DNA of 64,000 bases from Hyaloscypha bicolor E (Eukaryota > Ascomycota > Leotiomycetes > Helotiales > Hyaloscyphaceae). Numbering within the stretch: the first letter of the stretch is position 1; every line of letters begins with the position of its first letter. The stretch covers positions 558,001 through 622,000 of the forward strand of contig NW_020194626.1 of the NCBI RefSeq assembly GCF_002865645.1, given 5' to 3'. Under the pieces are notes generated by a model. That model was not told the DNA's origin, made no database searches, and saw only the letters and a program-made list of their open reading frames with translations. The translations under genes were made by a program, and so were the position numbers. This document shows, piece after piece, positions 47,101 through 58,581 of this stretch.

Positions 47101-48059
47101 CTTCGGGAGTGATTGCTTCATCCTCTCGGGCGAGCATCAGAGGACGGAGGAACATTGTAATGATGCCTGGGCTAATTTAGGAAAACTTCTATACCGGGGC
47201 AAGAGCAGGAGTACGAACCAACAAGAATCAGAAGGCCATTGGACGGTAAAACTGTCCGGATGGTGAGGAGAATAGTCGGGATCCCCAATATCATCGCAAC
47301 GCTAGTTCCAGTCCACACAGTGAAGCCAGCAATACTGATTATCAACGCTCTGCTTTGTTCCTGTCTCGGACATGAATCCCCTTCCCTCAAATCTTGGAAC
47401 ATGCCCAGCGACAAGGCTCGAATGATCAATACACCAATAACGATCACATCCAGAACAAGAACGACAATCGCAACTGGTAGCACCGATGTCCTGGCCACGC
47501 ACGCGGGAGCAAATTCCGGCCTTGTAAAACCAACAAGCAGTCCGCCTGCAATGAGTCTGAGAAGTAATACAACCTGCAGAACCATTCGCTCCGCTGTCAA
47601 TTTCGTTCCGTGTCCCACCGACCACAGTAAAAATTGCTCCATCACCACTCGCGCCAGTTGGTCGAGCATCGTTGAAAAGACCAGTGTCACCTGGCAAGCC
47701 GTCGTCGACGTTACTGGTAGTAGCAGGTTCACAAAATCGATTTGCGCCCACAGGGCGGCAAATAATAAGAAAAACACGAGGACCAGCCTCCGGCCGTCCT
47801 GAAAAATCGTCGGTCCATGACCTCTGTAGTAAAGGAATAACGTTCCTGACGCCGCCTGAAGCAATATACCACTACCCAGACTCGTTAGCAGAGGGAAGCG
47901 TCGAACAGAGTACATTTCCAACTGACAATGAAAATGCCGCAGACAGGGTCTGAACGGCATCCGAAATGGCCATCGCGGCGCAGGCGCAGAACTGAACCCG
48001 ACAAAGGAAAGAATTATAATGATAACACCCAGTCTATGGGGAAGGATGGAAGGAATCAA
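41177..48059 (-). CDS. multi-pass membrane protein with a giant disordered tail, interrupted by one TGA
   Basis: Exon 1 (about 48059 to 47206) encodes seven or eight membrane helices (IIIILSFVGF, LLTSLGSGILLQAAS, VFFLLFAALWAQ, VVLLLRLIAGGLLVG, VAIVVLVLDVIVIGVLII, IISIAGFTVW). A short intron (about 47205-47164) joins it to a 1,203-codon open frame, then TGA at 43546-43544, then 788 more codons in the same frame down to 41177. The tail is Ser/Pro/Arg-rich and probably disordered. Its last third has many short (L/M/F)W motifs and two tandem repeats. I recognise it only as a conserved-looking Pezizomycotina membrane protein of unknown role. The true start is unresolved: frames upstream of 48059 hit a TGA at 48065-48063. 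Either the TGA at 43544 ends the protein, or it is read through, spliced out, or a mutation. Confidence 0.6.
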
Positions 48060-49681
48060 AGTTCATGAACACGCATCATGGCGAAGGATTGTCTTTCCAA
48101 TCTCATGGTGAGCGCCGACGACAACAAGCAGAAAGGCTGTTCGTCTCAGAGACTTCGTGAGAATAATGAGAGACCCAGCCTGGAGGAGCCCAGCGGTCAC
48201 ATGGTGCACATGGCTCCAACCGGGGCGACAGAACTCTCTGCCTCGGACATCGATTTGATGACAGTACACCATAGCCATCGTCAAACAGCGATCAGGGCGT
48301 GGCATAGGCTCGATTGGGTTGACACTCGCCAAAACGTTCGACGTCGAGAGAAACTGGAACGAGATCTCTGACAGTGACAGGCGGCGGCATTGCGCGGGAT
48401 GTAGATATGGCAGGATTACGGTCGCAGCAAGGTCTTCGATTGGCTCAGAAAAGGGGGGGTCGACCTCTGTGCCCAGCCCTGCCCGTGCGATGGAAACGGA
48501 CACTGAAACCTGTGTAGTTTCGCAGACGCGTTGGATCCTCTGGTTAACAACCACCTCCCTTGACGATTCATAGCTTATTTTTGTACACGGGGAACAACAC
48601 GATTTTGTTTTCTGCGAGTGCGATCTGCCCCGGGTTGCATATGCACAGATATGGTTTTGGGGATTGTGGTGTGGTGATGCTGTGGTGAAGTTGAGATGAA
48701 GTTGTGAGAGTGAGGAAAAGTTGTGGCGGGGTTTTGACGGTCTCGGCTCGGCAAGCTGGGCCTTGGCTCAGGACCACACCAATTTCTGTCTCGCTCCGTC
48801 GCAGATGATATTTTTGATACAAGATATTAAGGCCACAACTATCAAATAACAGTTGTCTAACAGCCGTCAGTATAGCCTCGATTCTAATGGAGACGACTTT
48901 CTCGGTTCAACTTGAACCTGCAACGAGACTGGAAGCCGCGAGTAACTTCACTTGGGTTTCTTGTGAGCTTCACGACAGAAATTGCGAGACATCAGAAGCA
49001 TTTCCATTTCTTTCTCCCCAACTGTGTATCACTTGGACCATTATCCCCCGCATGAACTCGCTTCGTCTTGGTACCAAGCCGATTTCGAGTGAAGATGGAC
49101 AATCTGAATGGAAGTATTTGACGAGACAACGCTACCTTGCTGTGTATGCTGAGTGGGGACTGTTGTAGAGATGCCCGCCTTGGGAATCTGAGTAAAATGT
49201 ACCTCCGGTTTCTCCACGTCGTTTCTTGTTCCGTTTGGACTCCTTAGTTCGGGAGTGCTTTGGGATGCGAATCTTGGCTTGCTGCTCCCGTAGGCTTACC
49301 TTATATATTCTGAGGGAAGACTCTAGTTATAAGCTGTACATTCCTTTTGTGTGTAAATTTCTGGAGTTATCAGTTTCTCGATGAGCAGTGGAAGAGTTGC
49401 GGTGTAGCCAGTCGTTCTTCGTCATGATTGATTACGTTTAAAGTTCATTTTCCATTTCTGATGAAAATGAGCAACGACATGACGCAAAAGGCAGATGAAG
49501 GGTTTTATTGACATCCGGAAAATATTCTATTAAATCACAGGGTCTACTCAGACTCTGGGGGGCCCAATCCCTCTACAGTAGTCCTCCAAAATCAATACAC
49601 CTCACCTATATCTGAACTTCACAACCAGTCCTGAGTTTTTCAAGAAATGCCCGTGAATGGCATGTATCAAAGCAAGTAGAG
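48060..49681. other. 5' region of the membrane-protein gene and intergenic DNA
   Basis: A 163-codon minus-strand frame at 48554-48063 lies in phase with the membrane-protein exon but is separated by TGA. A second frame, starting at an ATG near 48390, also ends early. One of them may be a first exon that I could not splice. From 48580 to 49681 I see no supported gene. Confidence 0.35.
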
Positions 49682-50518
49682 CTACGTATTGAATGATTCA
49701 TTGTTATAATTTTCTAGCAATCTGAAGCCATTTTCAGCAGCTCCACTATACTGATTGCTAATCCGGCGCATCCCAATCTTCACTCCGTCCGGAGGGAACT
49801 CACGATGCTTCCACCGCTTCTTATGCCTCTCAAAATCAATCTCGCGAGGAAATGTAGAAACGCACGTCTTACAGCGATATTCCTCCAGGCTTGACATTTC
49901 CTCCAACCTTCCCATCTTGACCTGCGACCTCAACAATTTCTGGAGCCAATTCTCAAAACAATTTGAGTCGAGATCTCCGAAAGGTAGCTGATACACAGGT
50001 TGCTGGCCAATCTCATCTGGACTCGTTGCAGCGACTGCACACGAGAACTGTATCCACAAGTTTCGTAGTTCTACTGACGTAGAATACTTTGTTGCCCATG
50101 CCTCCACATGAAGACACAGCTCTGCAAACAATGTATCGCACAGCTGGTCTCTGATCCGCTCCGACGCTTAACTCGTGGTTGTCGTTGTGTAGCAGGAAAG
50201 TGAAGCCGGGGATTTGTATTTGATACTGCAAAATTGCTCGTTGAGTCTTCGCCAAGATTTGGCGCAAGCCCAAAAGGGGGAGGAGCCTAGTTCGAAGAAA
50301 TCTGTGATGGCTTTTGAAGGGACTTCAAGGTGTAGCGACTCTTGAGTGGGAGGAAGCGCCAAAAGAGTATGAGGATGGAAAAATGGAGGAACTGGAGGGG
50401 AGCGGCTAAATATCTGAGATTCAGGAAAGGCGGGTACAGTGAGCTTGAAGGAAGCCTGGAGAATGATTGGGACTCTCCCAATTCTGAGGAGATTGATGGA
50501 GCTAATAGAATATGTCAA
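49682..50518 (-). pseudogene. C2H2 zinc-finger protein with an in-frame stop
   Basis: One minus-strand frame runs from 50518 to 49682, broken only by TAA at 50170-50168. The second part (about 150 residues) ends in a CKTC...H...KRWKH arrangement that fits a single C2H2 finger, preceded by an acidic, Leu-rich region. The first part is Pro/Ser-rich. The TAA fits a CAA-to-TAA transition. No GT..AG pair that would remove it is obvious, so a nonsense mutation is more likely than an intron. The distal part could still be translated from an ATG at 50131. Confidence 0.45.
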
Positions 50519-51013
50519 GGTTGGTAGGATGGACCTTTAAAACCAACCCCGGTTTCTAGAAAATGGAAATAATAGATCATTCAATAGTTATCCCCAGCTA
50601 TTGCCATATATGCCACTCACAAACATTTCTTGAGAACTCAGGACTGATTGATGCATGTGGGCTTGGAAGGAGGGTAATTTACGGTGCCGTCGCTGAACCT
50701 TAACTAGGGATGACATGTTCGCACCTAAGAGTAGAAGTGAGAATGTGAATCCTGGAGGGGAAACCAAGCGCGGGCATTTCCGCTGTGTGCTGATTGGCTC
50801 GGTACGTGGCTCACGAGTCGGCAAAGTGGTTCTAGACCCTAGCGCTTGGATTGTGGTCTGACAATACGAATATGAACCACAGAAAGTGAGTACATGACAG
50901 TCCGGTCATACGATTATGAGAATCCGAACCCGAACGCAGCGTTTTACCCTGGGCAATCTTCTGGTCGCAGGCTTATCAGGTCATTCCTGATCTCCCAGTA
51001 AACGCCTCTCATC
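50519..51013. promoter_or_regulatory. upstream region of the SREBP gene
   Basis: 495 bp without a gene, between the C2H2 relic and the SREBP start. A CTCCCAGTAAACG leader precedes the ATG. I cannot point to a convincing sterol-response element by eye. Confidence 0.35.
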
Positions 51014-54000
51014 ATGGACTCGAAGGACGACACCTTCGATCAATCTGCCCTGCCGAACACCTTTGACGATTTCTCTTTCGATCCTTTGTTTAACGACGCT
51101 GGTGCGGCGTACCCCGACAATCTGGCTGCCCTCGAGGAAGATCCTGTCTTCCCGGCCTCTTGGGAGGAGTCTCCGCCCTACGAAGGCAACCTCTACTCAA
51201 CGCCGTTGAGCTGGGAGCCTCCGGAGCCGAAAGTCGACCCTCTCCCAGTCTCTACGGCGCCATATACTATGACGATGAATACTCTTACTCCAGCCCAGCA
51301 GGAGAAGCTGCGCAATATTGCGATGCCACAGCACCTCCAATATCGAACTCACCACAGTCCGAACTCAACTGCGAGCACCAAGAGCCACTCCATCTCGTCT
51401 CCTGACAATCATGAACGCAGTCGCAAGCGCAAGTCCTCCGCAGAGGCAGATGAAGAGGAGGAGGACGATGACTCTAATCCGCCGGTCAAGAAAACAGCCC
51501 ATAACATGATTGAGAAGCGATACCGAACAAATCTCAACGACAAGATTGCAGCGTTGCGGGACAGCGTACCAAGTCTACGAATTATGACAAAGAGTGCCCG
51601 TGGCGAAGACACAATTACAGATAGAGAAGAGCTGCAAGGCCTGACGCCTGCCCACAAGTTGAATAAAGCTACTGTAAGTGATGGATTTTGTTTCTTCCGG
51701 GAACCGAAATCACCCCATTCTCAACTCTATCTATCTATCTTTCAACAATCTTGGCCCGCAAGACACAGTGCAGCGGAGGATCCTATCGCTTTCATTCATT
51801 ACTATTCAAATAAATGTGTTTATGTCCGAGCTATGCAATTGATCTCCCTCCCCATCAGTTCTGACTCTACACAGGTTCTTAGCAAAGCTACTGAATATAT
51901 TAATCACCTTGAAAAACGCAACAAGCGATTACAAGAACAGAATGCCGAGCAAAAGGCTCGTCTTGCTGCCTTCGAAACATTGTTCCGCTCTGGTTCCATG
52001 GGTTTCAACCCAGCGCCCCCGATGGCCAACTCATTCCAATACCCATCTGATTATGCTACTCCTGGTCCAAGCCCCAGCAGTATTGATCCGCAAGGAATGA
52101 TCCCAGTGCCAGATGATATCCGAAGACTTCATGGTAAGCTATTTCTTTTTTATTTATACTGACATTTGACATTTGTGTTCGCTTCCATTGCCTGCCCGAT
52201 GGGAGCATTGAGAAACCGTAAGCAGAACCGAAACTGATCTTCAGCAGGTGTCACCAATCAACAAACATATCCGGTTCCACAGGAGCAGTATCAGCAAGGC
52301 CGTCCAGTTGGTCCCAATGGCTGGAACAATGGTGGTTACTTCGGCAAGTTGATGGTGGGATCTCTTGCGGGTCTCATGATCATGGAAGGCTTCACCGAAT
52401 CAGAGCAAGAAAAAGACTCACCAGCCACCCGGGGTCTTTTCGCCGTCCCCGTACAACTTCTCAAAACTCTGAGCAGTGCCTTTCACTCTTCGCTGAAAAT
52501 CAACGTCCTCGGCTATCACCTTCCAGCAGCTCACGCCTTGGGTTATCTCAAGTTCTTCTTGGTTTTGGGTTCTCTTCTCTATGTATTCTTGCCGTCCATT
52601 TTCGAGTCGAAGCCGAAGCCAAAGGATGGCAAGACTCAGAGCTCTTCCATTGTTGCGGCACCTTCTCTCGCCTCCTCGATATCAGTTCGCCGGCAAGCAT
52701 GGCTTACGGCCATCCAGACTGTCTGGGTCCCTCGCCATAACTTCTTCCTCGAGGCTGCAGCTCTGTGCTTGAAGATGATGAAGCTCAGCATGCGCAACGT
52801 CATTGGCACTCAAGGCTATACTTATGTCACCGGAATCACCCCACAACAAGAAGCTGCTAGAGTCAAGGCATGGTCAATCGCCCTTGATGCTCAGTTGGCT
52901 GGCGGTGATGTCGAGGTGAGCAAGAGTCGACTCACATTGACTCTCCTGGCCTCAGGAACTCTCCCAGATACCCCAGCTCGCTTGATGCTGAAGTCCTTGC
53001 ACATCCGTGTACTCCTCTGGGAGATTGGCAATTCAGGCTTTAATGGATTCTTCCTGTTCCAGGAAATTGCCGCCAAGATGGCAAGATGGAAGTGGAACGA
53101 AGCCAAGCAACTCCAGCGATTGATAGCACACACGAAGATCAAGCAAGAAGATGAACTCCCTGAGTATCTTTTAGCTCTTCTTGAGCAGGACTGTGATGAT
53201 GTTCTTGCCGACAGCATTGGTCAACGTGCTTACAACCTAGCATGGAACCTTCCAACTACGCAGAACTCCAATGGCTCCAGCGAGGGCATGGATGAAGTTG
53301 TTGACGACTTTGCCATTCGCAGCCCCCTCGATGCCGTCGCAGCATGGTACTCCAGTCTCATTCTGCAAAGAGCCCTTGCCAAGAGCGTCCAAAGCAAGGA
53401 AGAAGACCTCGCAGCCCAACAAGCTATCATTGACGATATCGCTCTCTCCATCAAGACCGCACCCATCGGTTCTGGAGCCCAAATCCGCGCGCTCGTCGCA
53501 CGTGCTGTTCTCGTCAAGGAGAAGCGCGGAGCAAGCATCGCAGAAGCACTGCAAACTCTCGGCCCATTGGAGAAGCCTGGCAGCAAGAATGCAACCACAA
53601 GTCTCATCAACGCAAGCACCTCGATGGCTAGTCTTCCAGATATCAAGATGTCTATTCGCTGTGCAATGGCTATTGCACATCTCGAGCGCTTCACCCCTCC
53701 CATGATTCCCGAAGCTGCTCCGAAGATCATCAGCACTATTCATCCTATCAATCTGACCTTGCTCGGCTTCACAGCAGCTTTCGAGCTTATGGAGAAGATC
53801 AATGACCATGACATCGTTGCCGAGAAATGCACGCTTGCGTTGGAAAGACTGGCTGGCAGACTGAGAATCTGGATCGGCGGCAAGGGATGTGAGAGAAGTG
53901 GTTTGGACAAGGAAGTTAAGAGAGAGATGGTCGAGCGGTGCTTGGCAATCACGAAGCGTATTGTCGGTCTGGAGGATGCGGGTTATGGAAGCATGGCAGA

Positions 54001-54025
54001 TGAGGACAACAGCGAGGGTTGTTGA
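51014..54025 (+). CDS. srbA: SREBP transcription factor (bHLH, membrane-anchored, 898 aa)
   Basis: Exons 51014-51673, 51875-52133 and 52248-54025 join in phase to 899 codons. An acidic N-terminal activation region is followed by a bHLH domain at about residues 161-235. It has the SREBP-specific tyrosine in the basic region (EKRYR, Tyr170), and the second helix is split by intron 1. A leucine-zipper-like stretch ([16 protein letters not shown]) follows, then two hydrophobic segments ([16 protein letters not shown] and [20 protein letters not shown]) and a long carboxy region of the DUF2014 type. In Aspergillus SrbA and yeast Sre1 the N-terminus is cut from the ER membrane when sterol or oxygen falls and activates ergosterol genes. 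The 201-bp first intron holds a short CTAT repeat. Intact. Confidence 0.93.
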
Positions 54026-55073
54026 TCAATTCTCTCCGGTTTCTTCACTTTCAGACATCTCCGGGACCTTGCCTTGGCTGGGTGGTTTTTTCTTCGGAGA
54101 CAGCTCTGTTGTATTCTACCTGGAGTTCTCTGCTTTCTGCAACTCAACCCACATTCCGTCACAAGACGAAGTTTTTCCTTGGATTTGGATTTTGGGAGGA
54201 TAAATGACCGGCGCATAAGGGTCATCATAACCGCGCTACTTTCTCTCTGCCAGGGAACGATTCAGGATATGCTTAGCATGTTTTCATACTCGGTGTTTTC
54301 TTGATAGAGCGCTTGGGGTGATGCTTCATTGCTTTGTGCGGCAACGAAAAGCTCCTCTTGCCTGTATTAATGAGAAAAGTTCCTTGCCATAATATCAATG
54401 AAATAAAACAAAAACTGATGCTCGTGATCCAAAATTAATTGAGAAATAAATGAATCCCAAGATGCCGAACTACTTCCATCCCCGAGGACAAATTCCCTGC
54501 AGGCCTTTCCCATCAACTGTTAACTCGCAACAAGCCCCCCAGTCGAATTTAGCATCTCCGCCAACCTCTAGCCCCACGCAGCCATTCGCCAATCACCATC
54601 CCTCAACTCTCCACCAGCCAATCACAGCCCGCAACCTATCCTTATCAACACGCCCGCCGATAGCCTCCTTCCTTCTTGCTCGTCGATTTTCTGGTGATAA
54701 GAGTATTTCCTCGGTGCGATAAGCTAGCTGCTCGATGCAGCCCACGATGAGAGATCTGCTTCTCCGGACGGTGCAGCAGCTAATGTTTCGCTCGTGATTG
54801 GATGGAAGAGTGTGGTGATGCGCCATTGCAGCGTGAGCTACTTTTCCGTGGATTTGGGTGGGCATCTTCCGGAGTCGCTGGCTTCGAACGGGACGGTCGA
54901 TGAATGTAGCATGCTACTGTTAGAGTCTGGCTAGGTTGCCCTTTCTCTCTTTCTCTTCAAACTCGCTTCTGTCTCTGTCCCTTCCCCTTCTTCCTCCTCT
55001 TCCTTCTCTTCTTAATTGACTGGAGAATTCTGGGTGAGTGAGTGATCGTGCGTAAGATATTGGTACAGTCACC
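54026..55073. other. intergenic, 3' of SREBP and upstream of niiA
   Basis: The first 500 bases are the SREBP 3' flank. The part from about 54550 is the niiA promoter, described separately. No gene is supported. Confidence 0.45.
54589..54723 (+). promoter_or_regulatory. GATA-factor and CCAAT motifs upstream of nitrite reductase
   Basis: GATAAG occurs at 54696-54701 and 54718-54723, and in reverse (CTTATC) at 54641-54646, with a further CTATC at 54636-54640. Two CCAAT boxes lie at 54589-54593 and 54618-54622. Clustered HGATAR sites 350-440 bp before the start fit control by the AreA/NIT2 nitrogen regulator, which is established for niiA in other ascomycetes. I did not find a perfect NirA/NIT4 site. 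Confidence 0.55.
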
Positions 55074-58000
55074 ATGTCGAGCAATTTGCAGCCTCAAGTT
55101 CCTGGTGAGGAGATCAAACCTGGGCCCGTTGAAGGGGGGCATGGTGGTGTGAAGGGTTCTGAGAATGAGAGTCATGGTGGGCAGAGGAAGAAGGTTGTCA
55201 TTGTGGGATTGGGGATGGTGGGGATAAGTTTTATGTGAGTCTTTCTTTCACCACCAATTTCCAATCCGTTATGAGGACTTTATGCTAATGGCGGGCACAG
55301 AGAAAAATTAATAAAGCTCGATGCGAAGAGGAGGGAATATGATATTATTGTCATTGGGGACGAGGGACATTTGGCATACAACCGCGTTGGCCTCACATCT
55401 TTCTTCCAACACCGGAAAGTCGAAAATCTATATCTCAATCCTAAAGAATGGGTGGGTTTTCTTTCCAATTTCAATGGGCTCGAGGGACTTGACTGACAGC
55501 TTCGCAGTACTCTGCCTGCCCACCAGGCTCTCTAAACTATCACCTCAACACCAAAGTCACTGAAATCCATCCCGAGCACAAGCTCGTCTCCTGCTCATCC
55601 GGCGAGACAGTTCCCTACGACATCCTCGTGCTAGCAACTGGCTCTGATGCGCTTCTCCCACGACACACACCAGGCCACGATGCCGCAGGCGTCTTCGTCT
55701 ACCGCACCATCGAAGACCTGCAAAAACTCATCGGCTACTCAGCACAAAAGAAAGGCACAGTTGGCGTAGTCGTAGGCGGAGGACTTCTAGGTCTCGAAGC
55801 TGCAAAAGCGATGATAGATCTAGAAGCTTTCGAGAAGGTTAAGCTGATTGAGAGGAATCGGTGGGTGTTGAGTAGACAGTTGGATGGCGATGCTGGTGGC
55901 CTTGTCGTTGAGCAGGTTAGGGGTTTGGGGTTGGACGTTTTACTTAGTAAGAGGGTGGGCAAGATTGAGGTTACGGAGGAGAATGCTGTTAAGGGGGTGG
56001 TGTTTGAGGATGGGGAGAAAATGGAATGCTCGACGATTTGCTTTGCTATTGGGATCAAGGCGAGGGATGAGCTGGCAAGAAGGGCCGGGATTAAGTGTGC
56101 GGATCGAGGGGGTGGGATCGTCGTTGGTGAGGATTTACGCACGAGTAAGGAGGACATATATGCCATCGGAGAGTGCGCGAGTTGGGAGAATCAGACGTTC
56201 GGTCTGATTGCTCCTGGTATTGAGATGGCGGAAGTTCTTTCTTTCAACCTTACGCAAGCCAAGGTCCACTCGTATCGGAAGTTCAAGAGACCGGATCTCA
56301 GTACCAAGTTGAAGCTGCTTGGTGTGGAAGTTGCAAGTTTTGGGGACTTCTTCGCGGATAGAGATGGCCCGAAACATCTTCCCATTCGAGCTGGTCGAAA
56401 GGAGGGTAGTCTTGATGCGTTGAGGAAATTGACAGATGGTCCGGCACCGCCTCCAGTCAAGGCTTTGACGTACAAGGATCCATTCCAAGCAGTATACAAG
56501 AAGTACCTGTTCACTGTGGATGGAAAATATCTTCTGGGTGGAATGATGATCGGTGATACGAAAGACTACGTGAAGCTGGTTCCAATGGTCAAGAACCAGA
56601 AGCTGCTCGATGTTCCACCAAGTCAATTTATCCTTGGGGCCAGCAAAGAAGGGGATGATGGAGGAGACGACCTGGAGGACGATACACAAATCTGCTCCTG
56701 CCACAACGTCACAAAAGGAGATGTGGTCAATACGGTGAAAGACGGCACCTGCAAGTCAATCGGCGACGTCAAGTCATGCACAAAGGCCGGAACCGGCTGC
56801 GGTGGCTGTATGCCCCTCGTCACCAGCATCTTCAACTCCACCATGAAGTCCATGGGCCAAGAGGTCAAGAACCACATGTGCCCCCACTTCAACTACTCGC
56901 GAGCAGATCTCTACAACATCATCTCAGTCAAGAAGTTGAAGACTCTGGCAGAGGTGATGAAGGAAGCCGGGAATGATCCCACGAGTCAAGGCTGTGAGGC
57001 GTGCAAGCCGAGTATTGGGTCGATTTTCTCAACACTATATAACAAGCACATCATGGACAAGCCTCTCCATGGTCTGCAGGAAACAAATGATCGGTTCTTG
57101 GGCAATATTCAAAGAAATGGTACATTTTCGGTCATTCCTCGAGTGAGTGCTGGAGAGATCACGCCGGACAAACTCATTGTCCTTGGAAATGTGGCTAAGA
57201 AGTACAACTTGTATACGAAGATCACTGGTGGACAGAGAATCGATATGTTTGGTGCTCAGAAGCAGGACCTCATTGCTATCTGGAGCGAGCTCATTGAAGG
57301 TGGATTTGAAAGCGGTCACGCCTATGCCAAATCACTTCGAACGGTGAAGAGTTGTGTAGGGACAACTTGGTGTCGATATGGCATTGGGGACAGCGTGGGA
57401 ATGGCTGTAAGATTGGAGGAGAGATATAAGAGTATCCGAAGTCCACATAAGATGAAAGGAGGTGTCAGTGGTTGTGTACGAGAATGCGCTGAAGCTCAAA
57501 ACAAGGAGTAAGTACCCCAACCAATGACCAATAGGAACCCGAACATTGCTAATATTGTATTAGTTTTGGTCTGATAGCAACAGAGAAAGGCTTCAACATC
57601 TTCGTCGGCGGCAACGGCGGCGCCTCACCAAAACACAGCGAGCTCCTCGCCAAAGACGTGCCCCCAGACGACGTAGTTCCTATCCTAGACCGCTACCTAA
57701 TGTTCTACATCCGCACAGCCGACAAGCTTCAACGGACGGCACGCTGGCTTGAAAACCTCCCCGGTGGTATCAAATACCTGCGCGAAGTAATCCTCCAAGA
57801 CAAGCTCGGGATCTGCGCCTCACTGGAAGCACAAATGGAAGAGCTAGTCGGCACTTTCTTCGACGAGTGGGCCGAAGCTATCCGCGACCCTGAGATCCGC
57901 AAGAAGTTCGCCCAATTCGACAACACTTCGGACACTCTGCAAAATATGGAGCTTGAGGAAGATAGAGGACAGACGAGACCCGTGTATTGGGCTAAGGAGA

Positions 58001-58581
58001 GCGTGAAGGAGGATTTCAGGAACACGAAGTGGACGTCGCTTACCTGGCAGCCTATCATTGAGGCAAGCCATTTCAAAGGTGCAGATGAGGCACCGAATGG
58101 GATCTCGGCGACGATTAAGAGGGGCGATACACAGCTTGCGGTGTTCAGGGTTAAAGGCAAGTGGCTGGCGAGTCAGCAGATGTGTCCCCACAAGAGATCG
58201 TTCGTGCTCTCTGATGGACTCATCGGGGACTCGAACGATAAGCTTTGGGTCTCATGTCCGAACCATAAAAGGAACTTTGAGTTGAATGGCGAGCAAGCAG
58301 GGCGGTGTCAGAATGATGAGGACTTGAGTATTGCGACGTTCCCGGTTGAGGAGAGGGAGGATGGAATGGTGTATTTGAAGTTACCGCCGGTTCATGAGTT
58401 AGATGGCGTCCTGGGGACCAAGAAGTGGATGGTGAAGAAGGGGGAGAGTGGTGAGGGACCATTTGAAAAACTTGACCGGAGACTTGGTCCGAATGGTGTT
58501 GGGATGAGAGGAAGAAAACCATTCGAGGCAAAGAAAGCTGTTGCTGCTGGTGGACCGAACGGCACTACCATTGACTGGTGA
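55074..58581 (+). CDS. niiA: nitrite reductase [NAD(P)H], assimilatory (1,109 aa)
   Basis: Exons 55074-55234, 55301-55451, 55508-57507 and 57564-58581 join in phase. The order is FAD-binding ([10 protein letters not shown] near residue 40), NAD(P)-binding ([16 protein letters not shown]), a BFD-like [2Fe-2S] region (CSCHNV...[11 protein letters not shown]), the ferredoxin-like half domains, and the siroheme/4Fe-4S site (CVGTTWC and CVREC, the latter beside the last intron). A Rieske-type tail follows (CPHKRS and CPNHKRNF). The enzyme reduces nitrite to ammonium with six electrons from NADPH in the cytosol. Length and domains match fungal NiiA/NIT-6. No nitrate reductase or nitrate transporter gene is visible beside it, so the classic niaD-niiA-crnA cluster is at least not complete here. 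Confidence 0.96.

Noticed and set aside
41177..47155. Two separate adjacent genes of 1,203 and 788 codons
   Set aside because: The second ATG follows the TGA directly and in the same frame, leaving no room for a terminator or promoter, so one interrupted gene is the simpler reading.
48063..48554. 163-codon minus-strand frame as a separate gene
   Set aside because: No hydrophobic or domain pattern, and it abuts the membrane-protein exon in the same frame after a TGA. It is more likely leader or first-exon sequence than a gene.
51720..51745. CTAT microsatellite in the first SREBP intron
   Set aside because: Short and unremarkable; mentioned only in the gene entry.
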